Of a DNA stretch of 64,000 nucleotides, positions 44,186 through 51,879 are shown in pieces. Location: positions 1-64,000 of the forward strand of contig BMQD01000009.1 of assembly GCA_014647935.1 (NCBI GenBank). The letters run 5' to 3'. Source of the stretch: Planomonospora parontospora (GTDB lineage Bacteria; Actinomycetota; Actinomycetes; Streptosporangiales; Streptosporangiaceae). Under the pieces are notes generated by a model, which saw only the letters and a list, made by a program, of their open reading frames with translations, had not been told where the DNA came from and did no database searches. The translations under genes were made by a program, and so were the position numbers. Positions within the stretch are counted from its first letter, which is position 1. Each line of letters starts with the position of its first letter.

Positions 44186-44926
44186 ATGCCGAACGAGCGA
44201 CTGCGCGCGGCCCTTCTGGAACGAGGGGCGACGGTGGCCGAGCTAGCCGATTCCATTCAGGTCGATCCGAAAACGGTGGAGCGGTGGATCACTAAAGACC
44301 GCACGCCGTACCGAAAGCACCGTTATGCAGTGGCTTCGTTCCTGCGGATGGACGAGGCATACCTGTGGCCGGAGGCGCTGACGCCTGAGCAGAGCGCGGC
44401 CGTGTCGGAGAGCGAGATCGTCACGGTCTACCCGCACCGCTGGGCCGTCCCCCGGGACGCGTGGGGACGTCTCTTCTCGGCGGCCAAGCAGGAGATCGGC
44501 GTGCTCGTCTACAGCGGCCTGTTCGTGGCCGAGGACTCCGGCATCGTGCGCCTGTTCGCCGACAAGGCCAAGGCCGGGGCGCGGGTGCGCATCCTGCTCG
44601 GCGATCCCGACTGCGCCGAGGTCGCCCAACGCGGTGAGGACGAGGGCATCGACGACGGCATGGCCGCCAAGATCCGCAACGTGATGGTGCTGTATCGGCC
44701 GCTCCAGCAGGTCGAGGGCGTCGAGATCCGGCTTCACCGCACTGTGCTCTACAACTCCATCTACCGCGGAGACGACCAGCTGCTCGTCAACACCCACGTG
44801 TACGGCCAGCCCGCCGCCAACGCACCGGTCTTCCATCTGCGCAAGATGGCCGGCGGGGACATGGTCTCCACCTACACCGGCAGTTTCGAAGCCGTCTGGG
44901 CCGACGCCGTCCCCCTAGACTCCTGA
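44186..44926 (+). CDS. HTH protein with PLD-like C-terminal domain (paralogue 1)
   Basis: A 246-residue protein. Residues 1-60 are an XRE-like helix-turn-helix (LRAALLERGATVAELADSIQVDPKTVERWI). Residues 80-240 (VYPHRWAVPRDAWGRLFSAAKQEIGVLVYSG, KAGARVRILLGDPDC, VEGVEIRLHRTVLYNSIYR, DDQLLVNTHVYG) have the strand pattern of one phospholipase-D-type lobe, but the usual HxK(x4)D motif is altered to HRTVLYNSIY, so nuclease activity is doubtful. It may sense a ligand and control the operon. The Nudix gene starts two bases after its stop; a paralogue lies at 47613. Confidence 0.7.
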   Translation: MPNERLRAALLERGATVAELADSIQVDPKTVERWITKDRTPYRKHRYAVASFLRMDEAYLWPEALTPEQSAAVSESEIVTVYPHRWAVPRDAWGRLFSAAKQEIGVLVYSGLFVAEDSGIVRLFADKAKAGARVRILLGDPDCAEVAQRGEDEGIDDGMAAKIRNVMVLYRPLQQVEGVEIRLHRTVLYNSIYRGDDQLLVNTHVYGQPAANAPVFHLRKMAGGDMVSTYTGSFEAVWADAVPLDS

Positions 44927-44928
44927 TC

Positions 44929-45402
44929 ATGGCCCGCCGCATCGACTTCTACGACGACCCCGCCGCGCCCGCGCCCAACAGCCTGGTCCCGTCGGTCAAC
45001 GTCGTGGTCACCAACGACGCGGACGAGATCCTGATGATCCGCCGCAGCGACAACGACAACTGGGCCGTGCCCGGTGGTGCGATCGACCTGGGCGAGTCCC
45101 TCCCCGAGGCTGCCATCCGGGAGACGCTGGAGGAGACCGGCGTGCGGTGCGAGATCACCGGGATCGTCGGCACCTACACCGACCCCAGGCACGTCATCCT
45201 CTACACCTCCGACGGCGAGGCCCGTCAGGAGTTCTCCATCGTGCTCACGGGCCGCGCCGTCGAAGGCGAGCCGACGCCGAGCGACGAGTCCCGCGAAGTG
45301 CGCTGGGTACCGCGCCAGGAGGTCGAGACGCTGACGATGGACCGGTCGATGCGCCTACGGATCGGCCACTACCTGGCCGGCCGAGCGCCGTACATCGGGT
45401 GA
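44929..45402 (+). CDS. Nudix hydrolase, candidate Pif-type transfer-immunity factor
   Basis: A 157-residue Nudix protein. The Nudix box GX5EX7REXXEEXG is complete at residues 49-72 (PGGAIDLGESLPEAAIRETL then EETGV). The rest shows the normal beta sandwich. In pSAM2 the Nudix-motif protein Pif in a recipient prevents redundant transfer of the same element; a homologous role here is inferred from family and context. ATG 44929 lies two bases after the upstream stop, so the two are co-translated. The nucleotide substrate is unknown. Confidence 0.85.
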   Translation: MARRIDFYDDPAAPAPNSLVPSVNVVVTNDADEILMIRRSDNDNWAVPGGAIDLGESLPEAAIRETLEETGVRCEITGIVGTYTDPRHVILYTSDGEARQEFSIVLTGRAVEGEPTPSDESREVRWVPRQEVETLTMDRSMRLRIGHYLAGRAPYIG

Positions 45403-45437
45403 GTCCTTCTTGATCGCGCTGCCGTACGGTAGGCCCC

Positions 45438-45992
45438 ATGAGCGCCCCCGGCACACCCCGCTACCCATGGCTTGATCTTCTCGAAACCGTGAACCGCGCG
45501 CTTCAGAACAGGCATGCGCGCAGTCTGGCCTCCGCACCACCCGGTTCTCTCCATTACCAGCAGGTGGCCGCGTATCCTCCTCCCGACTGGCTGGGCACAG
45601 ACGGCGTCAGTGAAGCCGAGCTTGTACGGCACGAGGAGCGCCTCGGGGTGCGCCTGCCACCGAGTTACAGGGAGTTCCTCCAGGTCACCAACGGATGGGA
45701 CGAGGAGACCCGCTTCAGCATCCGCATGCTGCCCATAGCCGAGGTCGGCTGGACCCGTGACGTTGATCCGGAGCTTGCGGAGATATGGACTTCCACCAGG
45801 CCGGGCATGGCTGACACGCTCTACGTCTCCGAACATCTCGAAGGTCAGGTCTATCTGCTCAACCCGAACATCGTCACGCCCGATGGCGAGTGGGAGGCGT
45901 GGGACTTCGCCAACTGGCACCCAGGTGCGCTCGAATTCCGCTCGTTCTGGGACCTGATGACGAGTGTCTTCAACAACGGGTCCATGCCCTGA
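45438..45992 (+). CDS. SMI1/KNR4 (SUKH) family protein
   Basis: A 184-residue protein with a SUKH domain: GVSEAELVRHEERLGVRLPPSYREFLQVTNGWDEE is the signature helix-turn, followed by LPIAEVGWTRDVDPELAEIW and VYLLNPNIVTPDGEWEAWDFANW. SUKH proteins usually neutralise polymorphic toxins, or act as protein-binding modules; no toxin is next to it, so it may be an orphan immunity gene. ATG 45438 lies 35 bp after the Nudix gene. Its stop abuts the stop of the convergent HD gene with no spacer. Confidence 0.85.
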   Translation: MSAPGTPRYPWLDLLETVNRALQNRHARSLASAPPGSLHYQQVAAYPPPDWLGTDGVSEAELVRHEERLGVRLPPSYREFLQVTNGWDEETRFSIRMLPIAEVGWTRDVDPELAEIWTSTRPGMADTLYVSEHLEGQVYLLNPNIVTPDGEWEAWDFANWHPGALEFRSFWDLMTSVFNNGSMP

Positions 45993-46562
45993 TTACCTAC
46001 CTGTTCTGGTCTGCCGTGTCTCGACGAGCGCCGTCTCGACGGCTTTGACCGCGGCCAGGATGCACGGCGTCGACGCCGTGATCGAACGTGAGACGAGATG
46101 CTCGGGGCCGTAGCGAGAGTGGATCTCGGCCAGGCGCTCGGTGACGTCGAGGGGCACGCCGTCCGGACTGGTGGTCATGTCGCAGTAGGTCAGCGCCTCG
46201 ACCAGCTCGGGGCGCTCCTGGTCGAACTCGCTCGTGAGCGCGTCGAAGAGGTCGCGGTTACGCGCCTCGTTGACCGCGCAGGTGTGGTGCGCGACCAGAC
46301 GGCACAGCCGGTCATCGGCCTTGATCACGTCACGCAGGTAGCGCGCGCCGTCGAGCGGGTGGAACCCGGTGTCGATGAGGTCGGGGGCATAGCCGATGTC
46401 GTGCAGCCAGGCCGAGGCGATCAGCAGGTCCGCCTCTTCCCCGAGAACCGGCGCCAGCGATTCGGCCCTCGCGGCCACCCCCTGCGAGTGCGCCCACCGG
46501 CGCGGCAACGGCTCTTCCAGGATGGCTCTGGCCAGCTCACGGGCCCATTCAGCTTGTCCCAT
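45993..46562 (-). CDS. HD-domain phosphohydrolase
   Basis: A 189-residue protein with an HD fold: WAHSQGVAARAESLAPVL provides the first His, ASAWLHDIGYAPDL is the HD pair, GFHPLDGARYL the next His, and DMTTSPDGVPLDV the last Asp, a full metal site. Such single-domain HD proteins hydrolyse nucleotides or other phosphoesters; the substrate is unknown. ATG 46562 (MGQAEWARELA) was chosen over GTG 46571; neither has a good ribosome site. A hairpin separates it from the GntR gene upstream. Confidence 0.82.
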   Translation of the reverse strand: MGQAEWARELARAILEEPLPRRWAHSQGVAARAESLAPVLGEEADLLIASAWLHDIGYAPDLIDTGFHPLDGARYLRDVIKADDRLCRLVAHHTCAVNEARNRDLFDALTSEFDQERPELVEALTYCDMTTSPDGVPLDVTERLAEIHSRYGPEHLVSRSITASTPCILAAVKAVETALVETRQTRTGR

Positions 46563-46577
46563 GCGGTTCACGATAAA

Positions 46578-46610
46578 TGCCGGACCCCGGGGGACTTCCA
46601 GGGTCCGGCA
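46578..46610 (-). terminator. Hairpin between double-GntR gene and HD gene
   Basis: TGCCGGACCC and GGGTCCGGCA, perfect 10-bp arms with a 13-base loop, sit 20 bases after the GntR stop and 15 bases before the HD start on the minus strand. Terminator or attenuator. Confidence 0.7.
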
Positions 46611-46629
46611 TGGGACGTCCTGAGACGTC

Positions 46630-47100
46630 TCAATCCCGGTCAGGCCGGACGAACCGTCCTTTACCGTGCTCGGTGGTGATCAGCCCTTCCCGCTCCAGCT
46701 CCGCCAGGGCACGGCGGACGGTGTTGCGGGAAGCCCCGTGCCGACGGCGGAGCACATGCTCACTCGGCAGCATCGTCCCGGCGGCCAGCGTCCCGGCGCG
46801 GATCTGCTCCCGCAGGTCCCGGGCGATCACCTGGTAGCGGTACGCCGCCGCGGCATACCCGTCGGCGGCCACCATACGGCCCTTGCCGGGCAGGGTGACG
46901 ATCAGCCCTTCGTTCTCCAGGACGGCCAGGCCCCGGCGGGCGGTGGTGCGGGCCACGCGGAACTGTGCGCTCAGGGCCGTCTCGGAGGGCAGGGCGCTTC
47001 CCGGTGGGTAGGTGCCCGCGGTGATCTGGGCGCGGAGCCGGTCGGCGAGTTGCCGGTAGACCCGCCCGCCGGTCAGCCACCTGCTCTCTTGTTGGGGCAT
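46630..47100 (-). CDS. Tandem double-GntR regulator
   Basis: A 156-residue protein made of two complete GntR winged helices in series. The first is RVYRQLADRLRAQITAGTYPPGSALPSETALSAQFRVARTTARRGLAVLENEGLIVTLPGKGRMV; the second is YRYQVIARDLREQIRAGTLAAGTMLPSEHVLRRRHGASRNTVRRALAELEREGLITTEHGKGRFV. No effector domain is present. A single chain could fill both halves of an operator. ATG 47100. Co-directional with the gene starting at 47449, 4 bp apart. GACGTC palindromes overlap its stop region. Confidence 0.85.
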   Translation of the reverse strand: MPQQESRWLTGGRVYRQLADRLRAQITAGTYPPGSALPSETALSAQFRVARTTARRGLAVLENEGLIVTLPGKGRMVAADGYAAAAYRYQVIARDLREQIRAGTLAAGTMLPSEHVLRRRHGASRNTVRRALAELEREGLITTEHGKGRFVRPDRD

Positions 47101-47104
47101 CGCG

Positions 47105-47449
47105 TCAGGAGCGGTAGGCGTTGATGATCCGGCTAAGGTCGAGGCCCAGTTCTCCCTGTTCGCCCTCGCGCCAGCCGGCTCGTGCCGCTTCGGCGATCCG
47201 GTCGGCTGCGGGGAACAGCTTGAGGCAGGAGACCCGCTCGTCGTGTTGGTCGCCCCAGTAGAACCACTGGAACGACAGGTGGAGGTAGACCCGGCGGGCG
47301 CGGAAGGTGCTGTCGGTGACGTCCAGGCAGGGCCGGTCCTTGTCATCGATGATCAGAACCGCGATGACCTCCCGGTCGACCAGCTCGTTGCGCAACGCGG
47401 TGAGCAGGTCGACCTGATAGGCCCGCTGGTTGGCTTTCACGGTGCTCAT
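47105..47449 (-). CDS. Conserved AICE hypothetical protein
   Basis: A 114-residue soluble protein: MSTVKANQRAYQVDLLTALRNELVDREVIAVLIIDDKDRPCLDV, then VYLHLSFQWFYWGDQ and RIAEAARAGWREGEQGELGLDLSRIINAYRS. It has alpha/beta character with an aromatic-rich centre; no family recognised. It lies directly before the double-GntR gene and divergent from the second HTH-PLD gene, so the trio probably forms a regulatory module. Confidence 0.6.
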   Translation of the reverse strand: MSTVKANQRAYQVDLLTALRNELVDREVIAVLIIDDKDRPCLDVTDSTFRARRVYLHLSFQWFYWGDQHDERVSCLKLFPAADRIAEAARAGWREGEQGELGLDLSRIINAYRS

Positions 47450-47541
47450 GGGGACTCCCATCGGTGGAGGGTGGACCCGATACGCAGATGGGCCCGTGCC
47501 GATGAGCTTCGTTCGCGAGGTGGGACTTCCCCACCACGACT

Positions 47542-47561
47542 TAGGGACGTCTAGGGACGTC
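47542..47561. promoter_or_regulatory. Tandem TAGGGACGTC repeats upstream of HTH-PLD paralogue 2
   Basis: Two perfect 10-bp copies of TAGGGACGTC are adjacent (47542-47551, 47552-47561), in the divergent gap 50 bp before ATG 47613. One-turn spacing fits cooperative binding by an HTH protein. Confidence 0.6.
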
Positions 47562-47612
47562 TCGTGTTACCGTCGCAGGCACCGGCCCTTGCTGCGGAAG
47601 GTGCGCCCCTTC

Positions 47613-48338
47613 ATGAACGAGAACCTCCGCCACGCGCTCATCCGGGCGCGACTGCAACCCGTCGACATCGCCGCTCACCTGGCGGTGGACCCCAAGACCG
47701 TCGCCCGCTGGATCAGCGGCCGGATCCCCTACCCCCGCCACCGCCTGGCGGTCGCCGACCTCCTCGGCGTGGACGAGGACGAGCTCTGGCCCGAGCAGGC
47801 CGGAGGCCGGCGGACACTTCCCGGGGAGATCAAGGCGGTCTATCCGCACCGCTGGGCCGTACCGGCCGAGACCTGGCGCGGCTTCTTCCAGGCGGCGGAT
47901 AAGGAGATCGGCATTCTCGTCTACAGCGGCTTGTTCCTGGCCGAGGACGCTGGCCTGTTGCGCATCTTGACCGAGCGGGCCCGCGCAGGCGTCCGGGTCC
48001 GCATCATCCTGGGCGACCCCGACAGCCCACAGGTAGCGGCCCGAGGAGTTGAGGAGGGCATCGGCGGCGACGTCATGGCCGCCCGCGTCCGCAACGCCCT
48101 GGCCCTCTACCGCCCGCTCCAGGACGTCGAGGGCATCGAGATCCGGCTACACCGCACGGTGCTCTACAACTCGATCTACCGCGCCGACGACGGTCTCTTG
48201 ATCAACCTCCACACCTACGGCACCCGAGCCCCCGAAGCACCGGTCATCTACCTGACCCGCACCGAGGCCGACAACACCGCAGTGACCTACCTCGACAGCT
48301 TCGAACGCGTCTGGAGCAGCACCGGACCTTCCGATTGA
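47613..48338 (+). CDS. HTH protein with PLD-like C-terminal domain (paralogue 2)
   Basis: A 241-residue paralogue of the gene at 44186, about 60 percent identical by eye: LRHALIRARLQPVDIAAHLAVDPKTVARWI, then VYPHRWAVPAETWRGFFQAADKEIGILVYSG, GVRVRIILGDPDSPQV and VEGIEIRLHRTVLYNSIYR. The same altered PLD motif is kept, which argues that the altered site has a conserved job. ATG 47613 was chosen because it matches the paralogue start; upstream in-frame codons cross the operator repeats. Followed convergently by the HflX-N gene. Confidence 0.7.
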   Translation: MNENLRHALIRARLQPVDIAAHLAVDPKTVARWISGRIPYPRHRLAVADLLGVDEDELWPEQAGGRRTLPGEIKAVYPHRWAVPAETWRGFFQAADKEIGILVYSGLFLAEDAGLLRILTERARAGVRVRIILGDPDSPQVAARGVEEGIGGDVMAARVRNALALYRPLQDVEGIEIRLHRTVLYNSIYRADDGLLINLHTYGTRAPEAPVIYLTRTEADNTAVTYLDSFERVWSSTGPSD

Positions 48339-48356
48339 TGTGAGTGCCGAGCCTGT

Positions 48357-48782
48357 TCACAGATCGGTGGAACTGATCACCATGCAGCCGAAGACCTCAG
48401 CGAGCGCGTCACGCTGATGATCGGTCAACGGATTGAGGAAGATGACCACCTCAGCGCCGGTCTCCTCACGGGCGGACGCGATTTCACGAACCTTGCCCGC
48501 GCTCACCAGCGTGCGCGAGGAGTACGGCCGCCCCATCGCCTTCACTCCGCCGGCCGAGACGCCCCGGCGCTGCACGAAGCGCTCCACCACACGAGCGCCA
48601 AGGCTCGTGACCGAGTCGGCGAGCTCATTCATGAGCACGGCATGCCGCTTCTGCTTCGCGGAGAAGTAGCCGACGAGGAGAACGTCCTTGCCCTCCAGAG
48701 ACACCGGCGAAGGATGCCGCTCCTTCGATCGAGTCTTCCGCGGAGGACGGCGTCCCCGTCGCAGGCGTCGATGCGGCTTCAT
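48357..48782 (-). CDS. Orphan HflX N-terminal-domain protein
   Basis: A 141-residue protein. After a very basic 30-residue leader it contains DVLLVGYFSAKQKRHAVLMNELADSVTSLGARVVERFVQRRGVS, SSRTLVSAGKVREIASAREETGAEVVIFLNPLTDHQRDAL and VFGCMVISSTDL, the whole N-terminal domain (GTP-bdg_N) of the ribosome-splitting GTPase HflX, but no G domain follows; the sequence stops where the GTPase linker should begin. Full HflX is usually over 400 residues. It may act alone on ribosomes or compete with HflX. GTG 48704 is an alternative start. Confidence 0.72.
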   Translation of the reverse strand: MKPHRRLRRGRRPPRKTRSKERHPSPVSLEGKDVLLVGYFSAKQKRHAVLMNELADSVTSLGARVVERFVQRRGVSAGGVKAMGRPYSSRTLVSAGKVREIASAREETGAEVVIFLNPLTDHQRDALAEVFGCMVISSTDL

Positions 48783-49414
48783 GATCGGCACGATACTGAC
48801 CGGGCGAGCGATGGCCACGCCTCCCGAACCAGGCATCATCGGAGGACCGAGCGCGTCTGCCGCGGCGGGACACACCTCGATCAAGATCGAACGTAACTTA
48901 TCTTCTCGATTTCAAGGGCGGTCCGCTCCGCGGCCCGCCGCGCGTTGGGCGGTCGCCGGCCGCGCTGCGGCTCTTCGGCCGGTCGCGGCCAGCGACCGCC
49001 CACGCGCCAACTACCGCAAGGCGAGCCATTCCAGACCTGGTCGCTTCACCGGAGATCACTGAAGGAGTCCGCCTCTCTCGCATCGGCCTCGGCCGGAACA
49101 CCAATGGAAGGGCATGTCGCTGGTTACCATGCGCGGCCGATAACCATCAAAATGTCACATTCGCAGCAGAACATGGTCGGGACAGCCTCTGAACGGACTT
49201 GAGACTGCCGCTCCCGGTAGGGATACGGGAGTCGATCGGAGGTTGTTCGGTCAGGTCACGTGTGTACGTTAAAACGGTGACGTACATACGCTAGGGTGAT
49301 CCACGTAACTGTGCTCGCGCAGCCAAGGTTGGTCGGTTCATTGGGGGATCGACCAATGTCCGGTTTGGGTGGTTGATCCCTTTGACCGTGAACTCAACCG
49401 GGGAGGGATGCCCT
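48783..49414. other. Regulatory region before the 39-residue peptide gene
   Basis: No protein gene is supported. The last 170 bp hold dyads: TGTACGT-N10-ACGTACA (near 49261-49285), TTGGTCG with CGACCAA (about 49328 and 49350), and GGGATC with GATCCC (about 49344 and 49375). This looks like a promoter/operator followed by a structured 5' leader. Confidence 0.5.
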
Positions 49415-49534
49415 ATGGCTGCTCGAAAGCGGCGCCGCCGAAAGCTGCCCGCCCTTCCTGAGTGGGGGTCGCACGTAGTGAGAGCGATCCTCATCGCAGT
49501 GGACTGGTTCGTGAACGGCGGCGGGTCCAAGTAG
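49415..49534 (+). CDS. 39-residue basic, amphipathic peptide
   Basis: ATG 49415 is preceded by GGGAGGG at eight bases and the frame ends TAG 49534. The peptide is MAARKRRRRKLPALPEWGSH followed by VVRAILIAVDWFVNGGGSK: nine or ten basic residues, then a hydrophobic amphipathic helix and a glycine tail. No family recognised. The long structured leader, strong ribosome site and a perfect palindrome across the stop codon argue that it is a real, controlled small gene, such as a toxin-like or membrane-active peptide, though this is inference. Confidence 0.5.
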   Translation: MAARKRRRRKLPALPEWGSHVVRAILIAVDWFVNGGGSK

Positions 49535-49554
49535 ACGTACGTCTACTTGGACCC
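49523..49554. terminator. Perfect 32-bp palindrome at the end of the small peptide gene
   Basis: GGGTCCAAGTAGACGT and its exact reverse complement are adjacent with no spacer (49523-49554). The stop codon lies in the left arm. A second GC-rich hairpin region with a T-rich tail (ggccccgtca to gggggcttcttg, 49569-49610) follows. It could be a terminator, a recombination or binding site for a dimer. Confidence 0.7.
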
Positions 49555-50008
49555 GAGGATCCAGCAGGGGCCCCGTCAGGTTTGACGGCCAACGTCGGGG
49601 GCTTCTTGTTGTATCTCTACTTTACGGAGTTTGTATAGCGCTTAGTACACGAGGGCAACTACTCACAGGATTATCTTGCATCTGGACTCCTTCTCCCAGA
49701 CTGGATGTCCACACGATGCCGTAACGATCGCCGAGGTGGCTGAGCGGCATAGACGGCTGGGGCGATCGGCTGCCGTGCCCTCCTCCGTCGAGCCTTGCCA
49801 TCGGATGGCCACGATCCAGGAGCGTTTTTATCTTGAGTAGCGGTTCTCTTCGACGAGCTACATGACGACGATGGCCTGGGCGATCGTCGTGGCGCGGTAC
49901 GGGCAGCAACGGAGTCAGACCCGCACCTTTCAGGCCTTTAGGGTTGCGGCTACGCGTTCCCCCGATGGCCGGATACAGGGGTGAGAGCGAACGTTGCCTG
50001 ATGCGGCA
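49555..50008. other. Non-coding stretch with a repeat shared with the right end
   Basis: No gene is supported. Bases 49722-49808 are about 80 percent identical to 57163-57250 near attR (core ggcgatcggctgccg and gccttgccatcggatg). The remainder is lower in GC than the flanks. Confidence 0.55.
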
Positions 50009-50587
50009 CTAGAGTGCAAGAACGCCCGAGAGACGCAAGGTTGGAACGACGCGGGTGACAACGTAGGTGGCGACGGGAGCGGCCTCCCAGTCGGACGTGA
50101 AGAGCGCGCACAACTCGTTACGGCTGCGTCCAGTCTCGCCCAGGGCCTCGCCCTTGGTGCCGATCTCGTGCACGCCATGTTCTTTGAGCCCGTAGATCAG
50201 CTCTTCGCCGCACGTGTCGAAGAGCTCCCCGAAGTCGAGCTTCTTCTTGAACCGGGGCCAGCCGGCGGCGTCGGGCATGACCAGGTAGACGGACATGTAG
50301 AGCATCGAGCGGCCAGCGACACATTCGACACTGGCCCTCCTCTTGCCGAGGAGCAGCGCGAGTTCACGCGGAAGCTCGGGCAGTCCGGCCGGCACGCCGA
50401 GCACGATGTCTCGCTCCCCACCCGCCCAGGTCGTGTCGCAGACAGGGAGCCTGATGCCGCCAGGCAGCACGAGGTCCCAGGCGCGCTGTTGGCCGACGCT
50501 TGCCTGACTGCTGACCGTCACCCCCTGAACCGTGACCGTCTGCCCTGAGTTCTCAAGCTTCAGACCTTCCCCAAGATCAACAGTCAT
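50009..50587 (-). CDS. Hypothetical protein divergent from the candidate defence operon
   Basis: A 192-residue soluble protein, mainly beta in the first half (MTVDLGEGLKLENSGQTVTVQGVTVSSQAS, VLPGGIRLPVCDTTWAGGERDIVLGVP) and mixed after (SMLYMSVYLVMPDAAGWPRFKKKLDFGELFDTCGEELIYGL). No family recognised and no catalytic motif evident. ATG 50587 has GGAAGGGG eight bases upstream; ATG 50608 is possible. It is transcribed away from the sigma-like gene and shares its 320-bp promoter region, so it could be co-regulated. Confidence 0.65.
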   Translation of the reverse strand: MTVDLGEGLKLENSGQTVTVQGVTVSSQASVGQQRAWDLVLPGGIRLPVCDTTWAGGERDIVLGVPAGLPELPRELALLLGKRRASVECVAGRSMLYMSVYLVMPDAAGWPRFKKKLDFGELFDTCGEELIYGLKEHGVHEIGTKGEALGETGRSRNELCALFTSDWEAAPVATYVVTRVVPTLRLSGVLAL

Positions 50588-50907
50588 ACTCCCTGCCCCT
50601 TCCGCCATCGGCCGCTCAAGGCATGGCCGATATGACCGACAAGTCTAGGTTTGCCCCGAAGATCAATTGATGGTGAGACTACACCCCTCGTAGATCAAGA
50701 AGTCCTGTGAGACACATGAGACGGATGCGGTGCCGTGGTGATTGAGAGCACGAAGCGCCGCTATAAAAGTCAGTGGGTGCTGTACTCTCACGTGTAGCTG
50801 ATGCTCCCGTGGACCGGATGGCCGGGGGAGCCAAAGGAACAGCACTGATAACTGAATGCGGGCCGGGCGAGCCAAAGGAGCCGCCGGGCACCAGAGAGGA
50901 ATCCCCC
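50588..50907. promoter_or_regulatory. Divergent promoter region of the candidate defence module
   Basis: A 320-bp gap with an ATCAATTGAT palindrome (near 50662) and two copies of gagccaaagga (50828 and 50868) before the sigma-like gene. No gene supported. Confidence 0.4.
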
Positions 50908-51423
50908 ATGGTTGCTACGTCCATGGACGCGCGTTGGGCTGTCGTGGCTAGGCTGCAGAACGATCTCGTGCGCGTCAACCCCGGATCGGACCGGGAGCAG
51001 ATCATCGAGCGAGCGATTGATCTTGCTCTTAGTGAAAGCCGTACGCAGCAGAACCCCGACCACCTCTACCGGGACGTTCTCCGTAACGCGAAGTACACCT
51101 TCTACCGCTCCAAGCAGCGTGGACAGACCGCCTGGGCCCGCTACAACGGCCAGTTCGACATCTCCTTCGCCGAGGAAGGCGTCGACGTCACAGACCACGG
51201 AGCCACGGTCGAAGAAGAGGTGGAAGGCGGCAACCTGCTGCGGTATCTGAGGATGGCCGCAAACCAGCTTGGCAGTGTTGGCGTGGCCTTCCTGGAGCAC
51301 CTCGCCAACGGCAAACGGCCCACCGAAGCCGCCCTCGCCGTAGGAATCTCCCGGGCCACCGCTTACCGCAACATCGCGGCCCTCCGAAAGCAGGTAGACG
51401 CCTGGACCGGTGAAGCGGCCTAA
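50908..51423 (+). CDS. Sigma-like helix-turn-helix protein
   Basis: A 171-residue protein. The N-terminal two thirds is helical (QIIERAIDLALSESRTQQNPDHLYRDVLRNAKYTFYRSKQ) in the style of sigma region 2, an acidic stretch follows, and residues 113-165 (LRYLRMAANQLGSVGVAFLEHLANGKRPTEAALAVGISRATAYRNIAALRKQV) are a sigma-region-4-type HTH. It could be a small ECF-like sigma factor or a DNA-binding adaptor. ATG 50908 is preceded by AGAGAGGA at seven bases. Five bases separate it from the GIY-YIG gene: one operon. Confidence 0.72.
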   Translation: MVATSMDARWAVVARLQNDLVRVNPGSDREQIIERAIDLALSESRTQQNPDHLYRDVLRNAKYTFYRSKQRGQTAWARYNGQFDISFAEEGVDVTDHGATVEEEVEGGNLLRYLRMAANQLGSVGVAFLEHLANGKRPTEAALAVGISRATAYRNIAALRKQVDAWTGEAA

Positions 51424-51428
51424 ACCTT

Positions 51429-51839
51429 ATGTCTGCACTTCTCGAAGATGGAGTCGTACGACTGCACAGCGTCTCCATCAAACGCTTCGTATTCCGCCTT
51501 ACCCCACCTGCGATTAGAGCGATGATGCCGGAACGATGCATCGGTGTATACATCCTGTTCCGAAACGACACCCCCATCTACGTCGGCCGCTCTGATCACT
51601 GCCTCCGTCGAAGGTTGTCCACCCACAACCATCTACAGGAAGCCACCCATGTGGCCTGGGAATTCACCCCTACGGTGCAGCAGGCGTACGTCCTCGAAGC
51701 CCATCTCTTCCATCAGCACCGCGATCACTTGATCAACAAGATCCATCCGGCCTTGCCCGAGGGATCTTCCATCAGCTGTCCGTTCTGCGTACGCAACACC
51801 GAACAGGCGCTCGCTAGAGCGTTCAACCGCGTCGCATAG
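51429..51839 (+). CDS. GIY-YIG family nuclease
   Basis: A 136-residue single-domain nuclease. GVYILF (39-44) and PIYVGRSDH (49-57) are the GIY and YIG strands, R60 follows in CLRRRL, E90 in AYVLEAHLFHQH is the metal-binding glutamate and N103 precedes the IHPALP turn. A C-terminal CPFC plus helix has no known role. GIY-YIG domains cut DNA in restriction, repair and homing enzymes. It has no DNA-binding extension, so it may be guided by partners. Gene 2 of a three-gene operon; the ATPase starts 40 bp downstream. Confidence 0.85.
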   Translation: MSALLEDGVVRLHSVSIKRFVFRLTPPAIRAMMPERCIGVYILFRNDTPIYVGRSDHCLRRRLSTHNHLQEATHVAWEFTPTVQQAYVLEAHLFHQHRDHLINKIHPALPEGSSISCPFCVRNTEQALARAFNRVA

Positions 51840-51879
51840 AGCTATAGAAAATACCGCAGAAAAGTCAGAGGAGAAGGAA

